Below are positions 26,704 through 36,026 of a DNA stretch of 63,742 bases, piece by piece. Position numbers and translations under genes: made by a program. Each line of letters starts with the position of its first letter. Positions within the stretch are counted from its first letter, which is position 1. The stretch is from Oscillospiraceae bacterium. GTDB lineage: Bacteria > Bacillota > Clostridia > Oscillospirales > CAG-272. Where the stretch lies: assembly GCA_015065385.1 (NCBI GenBank), contig SVQK01000043.1:1-63742 (forward strand), read 5' to 3'. The notes under the pieces were generated by a model. The model saw only the letters and a program-made list of their open reading frames with translations. It made no database searches and was not told the origin of the DNA.

Positions 26704-27273
26704 ATGGCCACCTATCCCATGAACATCGCGGGCGTGAAGCGCGAACTGCCGATCTGTCCGCTGAACGAAAACCTCGCCATCGGAGCGTTCGTCATTTTGG
26801 GCGACCCGGAGCTCACCACCGCCGCGGCGAAAGCGCTTCTCGAACTCGCGCCTCCTTACGACTATATCATCACCGCCGAGGCGAAGGGGATCCCGCTTGC
26901 CCACGAAATGGCGCGGCTCGCCGGAAATCAGAAGTACATCATCGCCCGTAAGAAGGCCAAGGCATACATGAGCGGCGTCTTTGAGGTGAAGGTCCACTCC
27001 ATCACCACCGCCGGCGAGCAGAGCCTGTTCCTCGACCGTGCGGACGCCGATCTCATGAAGGGCGCCCGGATCCTGATCGTGGACGACGTGATCTCCACCG
27101 GCGAATCCCTCCGGGCTGTGGAGGAGCTGGTGAACGAAGCGGGCGGCAACATCGTCGGTAAGCTGACGATCCTGGCTGAGGGCGACGCCCAGCTGAGGGA
27201 CGACATCGTCTATCTCGAAAAGCTCCCGCTCTTCAAGCCCGACGGAACCGTCCTCGCGGGCTCGCTCCACTGA
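26704..27273 (+). CDS. Phosphoribosyltransferase, adenine/xanthine type
   Basis: A type I phosphoribosyltransferase of 189 residues. The PRPP loop ILIVDDVISTGES (123-135) is nearly canonical, and the A-E-A-K-G-I-P-L hood-side motif and the flexible RKKAKAYM segment match adenine phosphoribosyltransferases and their Apt/PurR-like relatives. It should transfer ribose-5-phosphate from PRPP to a purine base. It is the last gene before a clear terminator, so purine salvage and a nucleoside kinase appear to share the T-box with Phe-tRNA synthetase. The exact base is not certain. Confidence 0.8.
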   Translation: MATYPMNIAGVKRELPICPLNENLAIGAFVILGDPELTTAAAKALLELAPPYDYIITAEAKGIPLAHEMARLAGNQKYIIARKKAKAYMSGVFEVKVHSITTAGEQSLFLDRADADLMKGARILIVDDVISTGESLRAVEELVNEAGGNIVGKLTILAEGDAQLRDDIVYLEKLPLFKPDGTVLAGSLH

Positions 27274-27299
27274 GCGCCGAACCAACCGTCAACCCGATT

Positions 27300-27336
27300 C
27301 CGGACTGCGTTTCCCGCGCGGTCCGGTTTCTTTTTT
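27300..27336 (+). terminator. Terminator of the phe operon
   Basis: CCGGACTGCG (27300-27309) pairs with CGCGGTCCGG (27317-27326, one G-U) and is followed by TTTCTTTTTT. Confidence 0.9.
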
Positions 27337-27377
27337 GAACGCAGTTAAAACCTTTCTTGAACGCTCCGGCGGACTCC

Positions 27378-27406
27378 TTGACAACTACGCCGGAAAAGAC
27401 TATAAT
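27378..27406 (+). promoter_or_regulatory. Sigma-A promoter of htpG
   Basis: TTGACA (27378-27383), 17 bases and TATAAT (27401-27406) match the consensus exactly. The htpG ATG is 74 bases downstream. No CIRCE element was seen in the leader. Confidence 0.85.
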
Positions 27407-27479
27407 GTATCTGGGCGGATATGCGTTTTCATGCAGCCGTCCCCTACATTACCATTATTTCCTTTCAGAGGCTTATACT

Positions 27480-29366
27480 ATGGACGAAAAAACCGAACGC
27501 GGCGGCATCTCGATCGAACTCGAGCACATATTCCCCATCATCAAGAAATGGCTGTATTCCGAGAAGGAAATCTTCCTCCGGGAAATCGTCTCCAACGCCT
27601 GCGACGCCATCACCAAGCTGCGCAGACTCAATTCGCTCGGCGAGGCGGACGCGGATCTCTCCTCCGCCAAGATCTGGGTGGAGCTGGACAAGGACGCGAA
27701 GACCATCACCGTCATCGACTCCGGTATCGGCATGACCGAGGAGGAGCTGAAAAAATATATCTGCCAGATCGCCCTCTCCGGCGCCTTGGATTTCATTCAG
27801 AAATACGAGGGTTCCGAGAACGACGCCCAGTCCACCGGCATCATCGGGCATTTCGGTCTCGGATTCTACTCCGCCTTCATGGTAGCGGACACCGTGGACG
27901 TAATCACCCGTTCGTATCAGGGCGGCCCCGTGGTCAAATGGACCTGCGGCGAGGACGGCAACTATGAAATCACTCCCGATTACGAGGACGAGGAGAACTA
28001 CCTCGGCGACTTCGGAACCGCCGTCGTGATGCACATCAACGAGGAGGGCGAGGAATTCCTCTCCGCGTACCGCATCAAGGAGATTCTGAACAAGTACTGC
28101 GCCTTCATGCCCGAGGAGATCTACTTCGACGACGGCGAGGAGCACACCCACAAGGACGGGGACGGCAAGGACGTTCCCGACGAGGACAAGCCGGTCAACG
28201 ACACCCATCCGCTCTGGCTGAAAAATCCCTCCGACTGCACCGAGGACGAATACAAGGACTTTTACCGCAAGGTCTTCAGCGACTGGAAGGAACCGCTGTT
28301 CCACATTCACCTCAAAGCCGATTATCCGCTCAATTTCAAGGGAATCCTGTATTTCCCCCGGATCGGCAGCGAGTTTGACAGCCTCGAGGGACAGGTCAAG
28401 CTGTACTACAATCAGGTCTTCGTGGCGGACAACATCAAGGAGGTCATCCCGGACTATCTGCTCATGCTCAAGGGCGTGCTCGACTGTCCCGAGCTCCCGC
28501 TGAACGTCTCCCGCAGCTATCTGCAGAACTCCGGCTACGTCCAGAAAATCTCCCAGCACATCACCAAGAAGGTGGCGGACAAGCTCAACTCCATGTTCTC
28601 CACCGACCGGGAGGGATACGAGAAGATCTGGCGCGATCTCAAGACCTTCGTGGAATACGGCTCCCTGAAAGACCGGAAGTTCTACGACCGCATCAAGGGT
28701 TCTGTGCTTCTCGAAACCACCGAAGGCTCCTTCCGCACGATCGACGAGTATCTCGAAACCGCGAAGGAAAAGCACGAGAACAAGATCTACTACGCCACGG
28801 ACGTCACGGCTCAATCGAACTTTGTGAAGATGTTCCGGGACGCGGGAATCGAGGTCGCCGTGTTCGACCGGATCATCGACACGCAGTTCTTCGGCGTGAT
28901 CGAGGAGACCAGAGAGGGCGTGAAGTTCGCCCGGATCGACGCGGAAGTGGCCGACGTGCTCAAGGGAGAGGGCGAGAAGACCGAATTCCCCGCCGTCGCC
29001 GAGCTGTTCAAATCCGCGGCGGGCGAGAACGTGAAGGTCTCCTTCGAGCAGTTCAAGGACGAGGGAACCCCCGCCGTGCTGAACGTCCCCGAGGAAATGC
29101 GCCGCATGAGCGACATGATGAAGCTCTACCGTATGGGCGGCGACTTCCCGGTGGAGCAGACCCTGATCCTCAACACCGCCTCCCCGCTGATCCGCAAGCT
29201 GAACGACATGACGTCCTCCGCGGGTGAGGGAGAGGAAAACAAGGAGGCAAAGGCTCTGGCCCGTCAGATCTATCTTCTCGCCTCCCTGTCCCAGCGTCAG
29301 CTGACTGCGGATGAGCTGGTGGAGTTCCTCTCGGGCAGCTACGACCTCTTGAACAAGACGGTCTGA
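27480..29366 (+). CDS. htpG: Molecular chaperone HtpG (Hsp90 family)
   Basis: The 628 residues contain the GHKL ATPase domain with LREIVSNACDAITKL, DSGIGMTEEEL and GHFGLGFYSAFMVAD. The middle domain has P-L-N-V-S-R-S-Y-L-Q and the C-terminal dimerisation domain follows. The start at 27480 (MDEKTERGG) is chosen because it matches the usual N-terminus and lies behind the promoter at 27378-27406; the earlier in-frame ATG at 27357 lies upstream of that promoter. An acidic insertion near residues 210-235 (around GEEHTHKDGDGKD) is longer than in many homologues. Next to it, 7 bases on, is a prephenate-dehydratase-like gene. Confidence 0.95.
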   Translation: MDEKTERGGISIELEHIFPIIKKWLYSEKEIFLREIVSNACDAITKLRRLNSLGEADADLSSAKIWVELDKDAKTITVIDSGIGMTEEELKKYICQIALSGALDFIQKYEGSENDAQSTGIIGHFGLGFYSAFMVADTVDVITRSYQGGPVVKWTCGEDGNYEITPDYEDEENYLGDFGTAVVMHINEEGEEFLSAYRIKEILNKYCAFMPEEIYFDDGEEHTHKDGDGKDVPDEDKPVNDTHPLWLKNPSDCTEDEYKDFYRKVFSDWKEPLFHIHLKADYPLNFKGILYFPRIGSEFDSLEGQVKLYYNQVFVADNIKEVIPDYLLMLKGVLDCPELPLNVSRSYLQNSGYVQKISQHITKKVADKLNSMFSTDREGYEKIWRDLKTFVEYGSLKDRKFYDRIKGSVLLETTEGSFRTIDEYLETAKEKHENKIYYATDVTAQSNFVKMFRDAGIEVAVFDRIIDTQFFGVIEETREGVKFARIDAEVADVLKGEGEKTEFPAVAELFKSAAGENVKVSFEQFKDEGTPAVLNVPEEMRRMSDMMKLYRMGGDFPVEQTLILNTASPLIRKLNDMTSSAGEGEENKEAKALARQIYLLASLSQRQLTADELVEFLSGSYDLLNKTV

Positions 29367-29373
29367 CGCCGGT

Positions 29374-30246
29374 ATGACGGACGGAATCGGACCGGAGAGA
29401 GACGGACTGCGGACCGTCGCCGCCAACCTGCGCTTTCTCCGGAAGAAGAAAGACGCCCTCCGGTTTCTGACGGACGCGCAGCTCGAGGAAACGGTCCGGT
29501 CGGCGGAGGACGAGCTCTCTTCCCCGCCCACGCCGGAGGAGGCAGCGGAACTCTTTTCTTCCGTCGGAGGGGAGGATTTTGTCTCGTTCTGCTCCGCCGT
29601 CAGCCGGGTTTACAGCGGAAGAACCGGACAGACTAGTTCCGACAGCGAGCGCGATTTACAGGAGGCAGGAGCGGGGGAGCCCGTCCGAATCGCCTATCTG
29701 CAAAACGCCTTTTCGGACCGCGCGTACCGCGTGTTCTCCTCAAAGCTCGGCGGATCCGGACAGGTGGCGGCCGTGTATTTCCCGGGATTCCGCGAAGTTG
29801 CGGAGGAGGTCTATTCGGGACGCTGTTCCCACGCGATCCTTCCCACCGCCTCCTCCGAGGACGGTCAGATCGTCTCCTTCCGCCGCCTGATCGGGAGATT
29901 TGATCTGAAAATCACCGCGGCGACGGACGTCTCCCTGGACGACGAGAGGACCATGCGGTTCGTCCTCCTGCGCCGCCGCCTCCCGTCCCCGCCGTGGAGC
30001 GCCTCCTTCATGGATATCTCCGCCGTGCCCACGGACGAGCTATCGGCGGGAGATCTGCTCTCCGCGTGCGAACGGTTCGGCGCGGTCCTCATCTCCGCCA
30101 ACTCCCACCCGTCCGGCCCCGAGGAAGACCGCAACGTGCTGGATCTGACCTTTGACCTTCGGTCGGCGGACTCCTTCGCGCTCTATCTCTTTCTGGAAGG
30201 CTCCCACGCGCGGTATGAAACGGTCGGGAGCTACGAACTGCTCTGA
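29374..30246 (+). CDS. Prephenate-dehydratase-like protein, degenerate
   Basis: Residues about 100-215 follow the bilobed fold of prephenate dehydratase: I-A-Y-L-Q-N-A-F-S-D-R-A, F-P-G-F-R-E-V-A-E-E-V-Y-S-G, H-A-I-L-P-T-A-S-S-E-D-G and an I-T-A-A-T-D segment. The C-terminal 70 residues could be an ACT-like domain. The catalytic T-R-F triad is altered to T-M-R-F, and the invariant P-I-E-N is A-S-S-E-D, so enzyme activity is doubtful. The N-terminal 95 residues are unrelated and charged. It begins 7 bases after htpG and is likely cotranscribed. It may be a ligand sensor instead of an enzyme. The call rests on pattern only. Confidence 0.5.
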   Translation: MTDGIGPERDGLRTVAANLRFLRKKKDALRFLTDAQLEETVRSAEDELSSPPTPEEAAELFSSVGGEDFVSFCSAVSRVYSGRTGQTSSDSERDLQEAGAGEPVRIAYLQNAFSDRAYRVFSSKLGGSGQVAAVYFPGFREVAEEVYSGRCSHAILPTASSEDGQIVSFRRLIGRFDLKITAATDVSLDDERTMRFVLLRRRLPSPPWSASFMDISAVPTDELSAGDLLSACERFGAVLISANSHPSGPEEDRNVLDLTFDLRSADSFALYLFLEGSHARYETVGSYELL

Positions 30247-30296
30247 ACGGCTCTGTTTCACAGATTTTCGAAACGAAAAAACGAAAGGATACGAAC

Positions 30297-32042
30297 ATGG
30301 AAGACTACAGAACCCGCTATGAAGCGTGGCTCGCGTCCGACAAACTGGACGAGGCGTCCAAAGAAGAACTGCGCGCCCTCCGCGACGACGAGACCGAGCT
30401 GAAAATGCGCTTCGGCTCCACGATGGAATTCGGCACGGGCGGTCTGCGCTCGAAGCTGGGAGCCGGAACCAACCGCATGAACACCTACACCGTGGCTCAG
30501 GCGACGGAAGGCGTTGCCCGGCTGATCGAATCCCTCGGCGAAGACGCCAAAAAGCGCGGCGTGATCCTCGGATGCGACAGCCGCCATATGTCCCCGGAGT
30601 TTGACCGCCGCTGCGCCGAAGTCCTCTCCGCGCACGGGATCCGCGTCTATCTCTTCGACGAGCTCCGTCCGACGCCCATGCTCTCCGCCGGCGTCCGCCA
30701 TTTCGGATGCATCGCCGGGATCAACATCACCGCGTCCCACAACCCCGCCGAATACAACGGCTACAAGCTCTACTGGGAAGACGGCGCACAGCCCACGGGC
30801 GACGTGGCGGACAAGGTGGCGGACTTCATCGCCCATTCCGACATTTTCGAGGACGTTCCCGCCCCGGAGAAATCCGACTGGGATCTCGTCACGATGGTCG
30901 GAGCGGACTTTGACGAGTTCTTCATTGAAAAAGTGCTGGCCGAGCAGGTCTATCCCGACGCGGTCCGCCGCGATGCCGACGAGCTGAAAATCGTCTATAC
31001 GCCTCTCTGCGGCGCGGGTTACCGGATGGTCCCCGAGGTTCTCCGGCGGATCGGCGTGAAGCATCTCTATCCCGTGACCTGTCAGATGACTCCGGACGGC
31101 TCCTTCCCCGGACTGGCCAAACCGAATCCGGAATACCCCGCCGCCTTCAAGGAGGGCATCAAGATCGCGGAGGAAGTGAACTCCGATCTCATCATCGCAA
31201 ACGACCCGGACTGCGACCGCGTGGGCGTCATGGCGCGCGACAAAAACGGAGAGTTCAAGTGCATCACCGGCAACCAGATGGGCTCGCTCCTTCTCGACTA
31301 TATCTTCTCCGCGCTCGAGGAACAGGGCAAGCTGCCCGCGGACGGATACGCCGTCAAGACCATCGTGACGAGCGAAATGGCGACCGCGATCTGCAAGGCG
31401 CACAAGGTCGATCTGTACAACGTCCTCACCGGCTTCAAGTTCATCGCGGAGGTCATCGCGGAACATGAGAAGAGCGGCTCTGGCACCTTCCTGCTCGGCT
31501 ACGAGGAAAGCTACGGCTATATGAAGGGCTCCTACGCGCGGGACAAGGACGGCGTCGTGGCTTCCATGCTGATCACGGAAATGGCTGCGTGGTACGAACT
31601 CAAGGGCATGACCCTCATCGACGCGATCGAGGCTCTGTATGAGAAATACGGCTTCTTCACCGAGAACTCCGCCGAGATCTATATGGAAGGGCTTGACGGG
31701 GCGGACAAGATCCGCGCGCTCATGGACAAGCTCCGCGCCGAAGAACCCGAAAAGATCGCCGGATCGGCTGTCGTGAATATCCGCGACTACAGGGCGGAGA
31801 CCTCGAAGAACGTTCTGACCGGAGAGGTCACGGGGACAGGACTCCCGAAGTCCAACGTTCTGTACTGGATGACGGAAAACGGCAACGTCGTGGTCGCCCG
31901 TCCCTCCGGCACCGAACCGAAGATCAAGTTCTATATCCTCGCAAACGGCAGGACCGAGGAAGAGGCGAACGCCAACGCCAAGGCCTGCACGCACTCCCTC
32001 GAGGACATGCTCGGCATGCCCCACGACAGTCTGAAAAAGTAA
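30297..32042 (+). CDS. pgcA: Alpha-phosphohexomutase (phosphoglucomutase, PgcA-like)
   Basis: The 581-residue enzyme has the phosphoserine loop T-A-S-H-N-P (Ser147), the G-T-G-G-L-R-S-K-L-G-A-G-T-N start motif, the Mg2+ loop ANDPDCDRVG (about 301-310), the sugar loop G-Y-E-E-S-Y-G-Y and the C-terminal phosphate loop R-P-S-G-T-E-P-K. It should interconvert glucose-1-phosphate and glucose-6-phosphate. The length equals that of the PgcA/YhxB group of Firmicutes, larger than proteobacterial Pgm. An AAAGGA ribosome site lies upstream. A terminator follows at 32066-32101. Confidence 0.93.
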   Translation: MEDYRTRYEAWLASDKLDEASKEELRALRDDETELKMRFGSTMEFGTGGLRSKLGAGTNRMNTYTVAQATEGVARLIESLGEDAKKRGVILGCDSRHMSPEFDRRCAEVLSAHGIRVYLFDELRPTPMLSAGVRHFGCIAGINITASHNPAEYNGYKLYWEDGAQPTGDVADKVADFIAHSDIFEDVPAPEKSDWDLVTMVGADFDEFFIEKVLAEQVYPDAVRRDADELKIVYTPLCGAGYRMVPEVLRRIGVKHLYPVTCQMTPDGSFPGLAKPNPEYPAAFKEGIKIAEEVNSDLIIANDPDCDRVGVMARDKNGEFKCITGNQMGSLLLDYIFSALEEQGKLPADGYAVKTIVTSEMATAICKAHKVDLYNVLTGFKFIAEVIAEHEKSGSGTFLLGYEESYGYMKGSYARDKDGVVASMLITEMAAWYELKGMTLIDAIEALYEKYGFFTENSAEIYMEGLDGADKIRALMDKLRAEEPEKIAGSAVVNIRDYRAETSKNVLTGEVTGTGLPKSNVLYWMTENGNVVVARPSGTEPKIKFYILANGRTEEEANANAKACTHSLEDMLGMPHDSLKK

Positions 32043-32065
32043 GCGTCTTCAAACCCAAATCCAAA

Positions 32066-32101
32066 AAGCGAGGGATCGGTTCTTTCTACGGTCCCTCGCT
32101 T
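32066..32101. terminator. Bidirectional terminator between convergent genes
   Basis: AAGCGAGGG (32066-32074) and CCCTCGCTT (32093-32101) form a perfect 9-bp stem. T-rich tails lie on both strands (TATTCTGTGACTGTTTTTTT on plus, CGCTTTTTGG on minus). Confidence 0.85.
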
Positions 32102-32118
32102 ATTCTGTGACTGTTTTT

Positions 32119-33660
32119 TTACTTCTCCTTCCGGCCGATCCGGATCTGGGCGATGTCCCCCTGCGGGATTCCGAGGTAAAGACGTTCCCACTCGGCCCAA
32201 TCGACGTTCTCCTCGTCCTCGGACGGAACCGGGAACGGATTTACAACGACGCAGGTCAGAATCAGTCCTCCGACCGGTCTGCCGATATGTGCCGTCCCGT
32301 CCATCACGGAGAAGACTGCCGATTTCCATCCGTCATACGAATGAAGATCGATGGACTCCCCTACCTTGACGCCCTGCCACTTTTCGCCGTACTCTTCTCC
32401 CAGCAGCACGACCGCCGGAATCCGCTCGTCCGTCAGCGGCTCGTCCATCATGAAGCCGGTGAAGAGGAGGAAGACGCCCGGGACGGATGCGAGGGAGTAA
32501 ACAGGCGCGCCCGGCCCGTGTTCGCTGTATTCGAGCTTCGGCTCTCCGAACCGTTCCCGGATCTCACCGACGGTCATACGGAGGAAATCGGACGGCTCGG
32601 GCATGCCTTCCCGGACGATCCGCCCGCGCTCCGCCTCGATCCGGTAACGGACGGTCTTCCCCGTTTCGGCATCGGCCACGCAGTCAAAGGTCGCGTCTCC
32701 GTTCTCATCCGCCTTCACGCCCTCCGGCACGCTCCGGTCGAAGTCGTAGAGGAACGCGTCGGGCAGCTCGTCGAAGACGTCCCGGAAGCCGCCATCCTTC
32801 CAGACGATATAGCAGTACACGTTTCCGGGCCTTCCCGTCGTCTGGCAGAAATAGACCAGCGTGAAGCGGCTCGTCTCCACCCGCATGAATTCCTTGTAGA
32901 ATTCGAGGCGCGTGATGGAATCCATGACCTCGCCGTACGTCAGAAGGTTCTTCGCCGTTCCCTTCGCGCGGGAGCAGGGCGCCTTCTTCCAGAGTCTGAG
33001 GAAGGTGATAAAGCACTGTTCGCGGGTGTACGTCCCCTTCGGATCGAACTCCGTCGCCGAGACGCCGTTCATCACACCCCAGTCGGACACCGTCCGCACG
33101 TCCGCACGCGCCCACTCGGAGACCGCGTCACGGTCCGAAAAGCGCAGCCCGGCGTCGTCAGGCTCTATGGACGCGTCCGGCTCGTCCGACTCGGTCAGGG
33201 CGTATGCGCGGTAGGTGTTCATGAGGATCTTCGCGGCCTCCTCGCGGGTGATGAGGGAATCCGGATCGAAAATCCCGTTCCCCCGCCCCGCGATCACGCC
33301 GTAGGCATACGCGACGTCCACATAAACATCCGACACGTCGGAAAAGGGACTTTCGAGGTTCTCCGGTCCGATCCCGAACCGCGCGGAAAGAAGGGACTCA
33401 TTCTCTACCCGGAACTGCGCGGCAAGGAAGAAAACCGCCGCCTTGGCGAACTCCGCACGCGTGATGCCCGATTTCAGGTTGTCCGCGAGCGTCCGGGGGA
33501 TGAAGCCCAGCTCCGCCGCCTCCGCGATCTCGTCCTCAGCCCACTCCGACGCGCCCTGACACGCGGCCGGGAGCGCCTCGTCCAACGGACTGGCATAAAC
33601 CGCGGACGCTGCCGCGAAAAGCATCAGAACCGCTAAGATCAGGGCCGCCAGTCGTTTCAT
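32119..33660 (-). CDS. Secreted protein with N-terminal S-layer homology domains
   Basis: The 513 residues start with a signal peptide (MKRLAALILAVLMLFAAASAVYA). Three SLH modules follow (about 30-80, 95-155 and 160-230), shown by W-A-E-D-E-I-A-E-A-A-E-L-G-F-I, I-T-R-A-E-F-A-K, D-V-A-Y-A-Y-G-V-I-A-G-R-G-N-G-I-F-D-P and I-T-R-E-E-A-A-K-I-L. SLH triplets anchor proteins to secondary cell-wall polymers. The remaining 280 residues are an unrecognised beta-rich domain. AGGTG precedes the ATG. It lies 41 bases after the fucosidase stop on the same strand and may be the last gene of that operon. Confidence 0.87.
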   Translation of the reverse strand: MKRLAALILAVLMLFAAASAVYASPLDEALPAACQGASEWAEDEIAEAAELGFIPRTLADNLKSGITRAEFAKAAVFFLAAQFRVENESLLSARFGIGPENLESPFSDVSDVYVDVAYAYGVIAGRGNGIFDPDSLITREEAAKILMNTYRAYALTESDEPDASIEPDDAGLRFSDRDAVSEWARADVRTVSDWGVMNGVSATEFDPKGTYTREQCFITFLRLWKKAPCSRAKGTAKNLLTYGEVMDSITRLEFYKEFMRVETSRFTLVYFCQTTGRPGNVYCYIVWKDGGFRDVFDELPDAFLYDFDRSVPEGVKADENGDATFDCVADAETGKTVRYRIEAERGRIVREGMPEPSDFLRMTVGEIRERFGEPKLEYSEHGPGAPVYSLASVPGVFLLFTGFMMDEPLTDERIPAVVLLGEEYGEKWQGVKVGESIDLHSYDGWKSAVFSVMDGTAHIGRPVGGLILTCVVVNPFPVPSEDEENVDWAEWERLYLGIPQGDIAQIRIGRKEK

Positions 33661-33701
33661 AGGATCACCTCTTTCTCAAGTCCGCTTCGCCCGCGGATCC
33701 G

Positions 33702-35036
33702 TCACTCCCCGTACACCGCGATCTCCCGCATGTCCACGGTATCCCGTGCGGCGGTGACGAAGAGCGTCAGGCAGTCCGTTTCAGCGTTTACCCAGCACAG
33801 CTTGCGGTGGCCGACCGTATAACCCTGATAGATGCAGCTGCCTCCGCTCAGAAGGCGGAAGGACTCGATCCGCTGGCCTTCGGCGATGTTCTCTTTCAGA
33901 TCCACGAACCGGATCTTTCTCTTCTCCGGAAGGCGGATTTCGATTTTCGTCTGGGTGTCGCTGCCCGTGTCGATCCGGTTCAGGGTGACGGGGATCTTCT
34001 TCTCTTCCCCGAACGCGCCGCGGAGCGCGTCTCCGAGTTCCTTCAGCCGGGCGATATCCCGCGGATCGAAGCGGCCCGAGGGCATGGGCGGCACGTTCAG
34101 ATTGAAGGAAGTGTTCGCCCCGACGGAATTGACATAGGTCCGGAACAGCCTCTCAAGCGAATGGGGCTCTTCCTTTTCGTGGTAGAACCAGCCCGGACGG
34201 ATGGACATGTCGATCTCCGCTCCGGCGAATCCGAGGGCTTTCGAATACTGGATCACGGACGTGTCGCCGATCTGCTCCTCCGTGTTGTACAGGTAGGAGA
34301 GATCGCCCTCCGCGAGCGCGCCGTCCGTCTGCTTTTCGCAACGGAAGCAGAGCTCGGTCGGCACCACGGCCCATTCCGCACGGCGGGCGGTTCCCGCTTC
34401 GTTGCCGCACCACCGGACATCCGGCCCGAAGTCGTTGAAGATCACGGCGTCCGGCTGATTTTTTCGGATCACGGAGATGTAACGTTCGAAGTCGTAGACC
34501 TGTTTCTTGCCGTTCGGCCCCTCTCCGCACGCGCCGTCGAACCACACCATGAAGAGCGAGCCGTATTCCGTCGTGAGCTCGGTGAGCTGATTCACATAGT
34601 AGTCGTTGTAGGCGTCCGTGCCGTAGTACTTCGAGTTCCGGTCCCACGGGGAGAGATAGACGCCGAATTTGATCCCGCCGCGTCGGCAGGCTTCGGCGCA
34701 TTCCCGCACCACGTCGCCGTGCCCGTCCTTCCACGGGGAGTTTTTCACGGAGTGCTCCGTGTACTTCGACGGCCAGAGGCAGAATCCGTCGTGGTGCTTG
34801 GCGGTCAGAACGAGTCCCTTCATCCCGGCGGACTTCACGGCCTCCACCCACTCGTCGCAGTTGAGGTCATAGGGATTGAAGATCTTCTCGTCCTCGTTCC
34901 CAAGGCCCCATTCCAGATCGGTATAGGTGTTGACGGTGAAGTGCACGAAGGCGTAAAACTCCGTGTCGTACCATGCCATCTGACGGGCGGAGGGCTTCAC
35001 ATGCGCCGCCGCCTTCATAAACGCGCGATAATCCAT
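33702..35036 (-). CDS. GH29 alpha-L-fucosidase (cytoplasmic)
   Basis: The 444 residues match GH29 through the N-terminal W-Y-D-T-E-F-Y-A-F-V-H-F-T-V-N-T-Y, the KHHDGFCLW segment (80-88) and the catalytic-nucleophile motif M-V-W-F-D-G-A-C-G (Asp167). A beta-sandwich domain ends the protein. No signal peptide is present, so it would release fucose from imported oligosaccharides. The start at 35036 (MDYRAFMK) follows GAAAGGA and begins at the fold; an upstream extension is not conserved-looking. It lies in a leftward set with DUF1963 and cyclase genes from the promoter at 36639-36668. Confidence 0.87.
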   Translation of the reverse strand: MDYRAFMKAAAHVKPSARQMAWYDTEFYAFVHFTVNTYTDLEWGLGNEDEKIFNPYDLNCDEWVEAVKSAGMKGLVLTAKHHDGFCLWPSKYTEHSVKNSPWKDGHGDVVRECAEACRRGGIKFGVYLSPWDRNSKYYGTDAYNDYYVNQLTELTTEYGSLFMVWFDGACGEGPNGKKQVYDFERYISVIRKNQPDAVIFNDFGPDVRWCGNEAGTARRAEWAVVPTELCFRCEKQTDGALAEGDLSYLYNTEEQIGDTSVIQYSKALGFAGAEIDMSIRPGWFYHEKEEPHSLERLFRTYVNSVGANTSFNLNVPPMPSGRFDPRDIARLKELGDALRGAFGEEKKIPVTLNRIDTGSDTQTKIEIRLPEKRKIRFVDLKENIAEGQRIESFRLLSGGSCIYQGYTVGHRKLCWVNAETDCLTLFVTAARDTVDMREIAVYGE

Positions 35037-35068
35037 TTTGCTTGTCCTTTCTTTTTTGCCGTCTTGAT

Positions 35069-36025
35069 TTATCCGCACTGCATCATCAGCCAGATCCGGC
35101 TGAAATCCCGGTTCTTCAGATCCTCCCGCCGGATCCAGAAATAGAGGTGGCCGCAGTCGCCCCACATCAGCTCAAATCCGTCCGCGCGGATCGTGCCCAT
35201 CTGAAAGAGCAGGATCCACTCCGCGCGCGCTTTCTTTCCCATGGCGATTTTTTCGTCCCTCGTCAGCCGGTCCATCCCGGAACCGTCGCCCATGTAGATC
35301 CCGGATGTCACCGCCTCGCAGTCGAACTGCATCGCTTCCTGGATCACATCGGGCCAGCCGAGCAGCTTGTGGCGGTCGCCCCAGTCGTCCTCATCCCAGC
35401 CGATCCGTTTCACAGCCGCGTCGAAGTCTTCCCAAAACCGCGCTCCCGGGAAGAGCCTCAAAATCTCCCGCTCCTCCTCCGTCTCGCAAAAATCGTCGTA
35501 GGACATGCAGGAGGAATGTGCCGAAAACGACAGCGGCATCCCGGGGATCGGTTTTCCGCCCATGAAATCGGGCAGGACGGCGTCTTTGGGAACCGGCGTC
35601 GGGCGGAGTTTTGTCTCGGACGGGAACCAGTAAACACGCGCGCATCCCCGGTCGGCGGGATCAAAGCCCCAGCGCATGGTGTTCAGCTCGTAGAAGAAGC
35701 TGAGCAGCCCGTCCCGCGGAAGAAGTCCCTCCGAATCGAAGCGGGACGCCTCCCGGCAGTCGATCTGCCCGAGGAAGGCATGCGGCGCGCGGATGTGTCC
35801 TTTGCGGCGGAAGGATACGGTGTATTCCTCCTCCTCCTTTTCCGCCTCCAGCTCTTCCCCCTCGTATTCCGGCCAGACGAAATCCTCCGGACAGTCCGGG
35901 AGTCCGCCGAATTTCGACGTTCCGACGGGCAGATCCGACACGGGCGCGCCGCACTCGATCCGGATCTCGTTTCGGAGAAATCCCCGGAGCGCCTCCGTCA
36001 GCTTCCCGATCCGCTCCCCGTTCAT
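35069..36025 (-). CDS. DUF1963 / YwqG-like protein
   Basis: The 318 residues follow the YwqG/DUF1963 pattern: S-K-F-G-G-L-P near the start, then F-V-W-P, L-G-Q-I-D-C, G-L-L-S-F-F-Y, H-K-L-L-G-W-P-D and a final W-G-D-C-G-H-L-Y-F-W-I. Members are intracellular beta-sandwich proteins of unknown function, common in Firmicutes and sometimes linked to polymorphic toxin immunity. No partner toxin was seen here. It begins 1 base after the cyclase stop and precedes the fucosidase gene by 32 bases. Confidence 0.85.
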   Translation of the reverse strand: MNGERIGKLTEALRGFLRNEIRIECGAPVSDLPVGTSKFGGLPDCPEDFVWPEYEGEELEAEKEEEEYTVSFRRKGHIRAPHAFLGQIDCREASRFDSEGLLPRDGLLSFFYELNTMRWGFDPADRGCARVYWFPSETKLRPTPVPKDAVLPDFMGGKPIPGMPLSFSAHSSCMSYDDFCETEEEREILRLFPGARFWEDFDAAVKRIGWDEDDWGDRHKLLGWPDVIQEAMQFDCEAVTSGIYMGDGSGMDRLTRDEKIAMGKKARAEWILLFQMGTIRADGFELMWGDCGHLYFWIRREDLKNRDFSRIWLMMQCG

Positions 36026-36026
36026 G

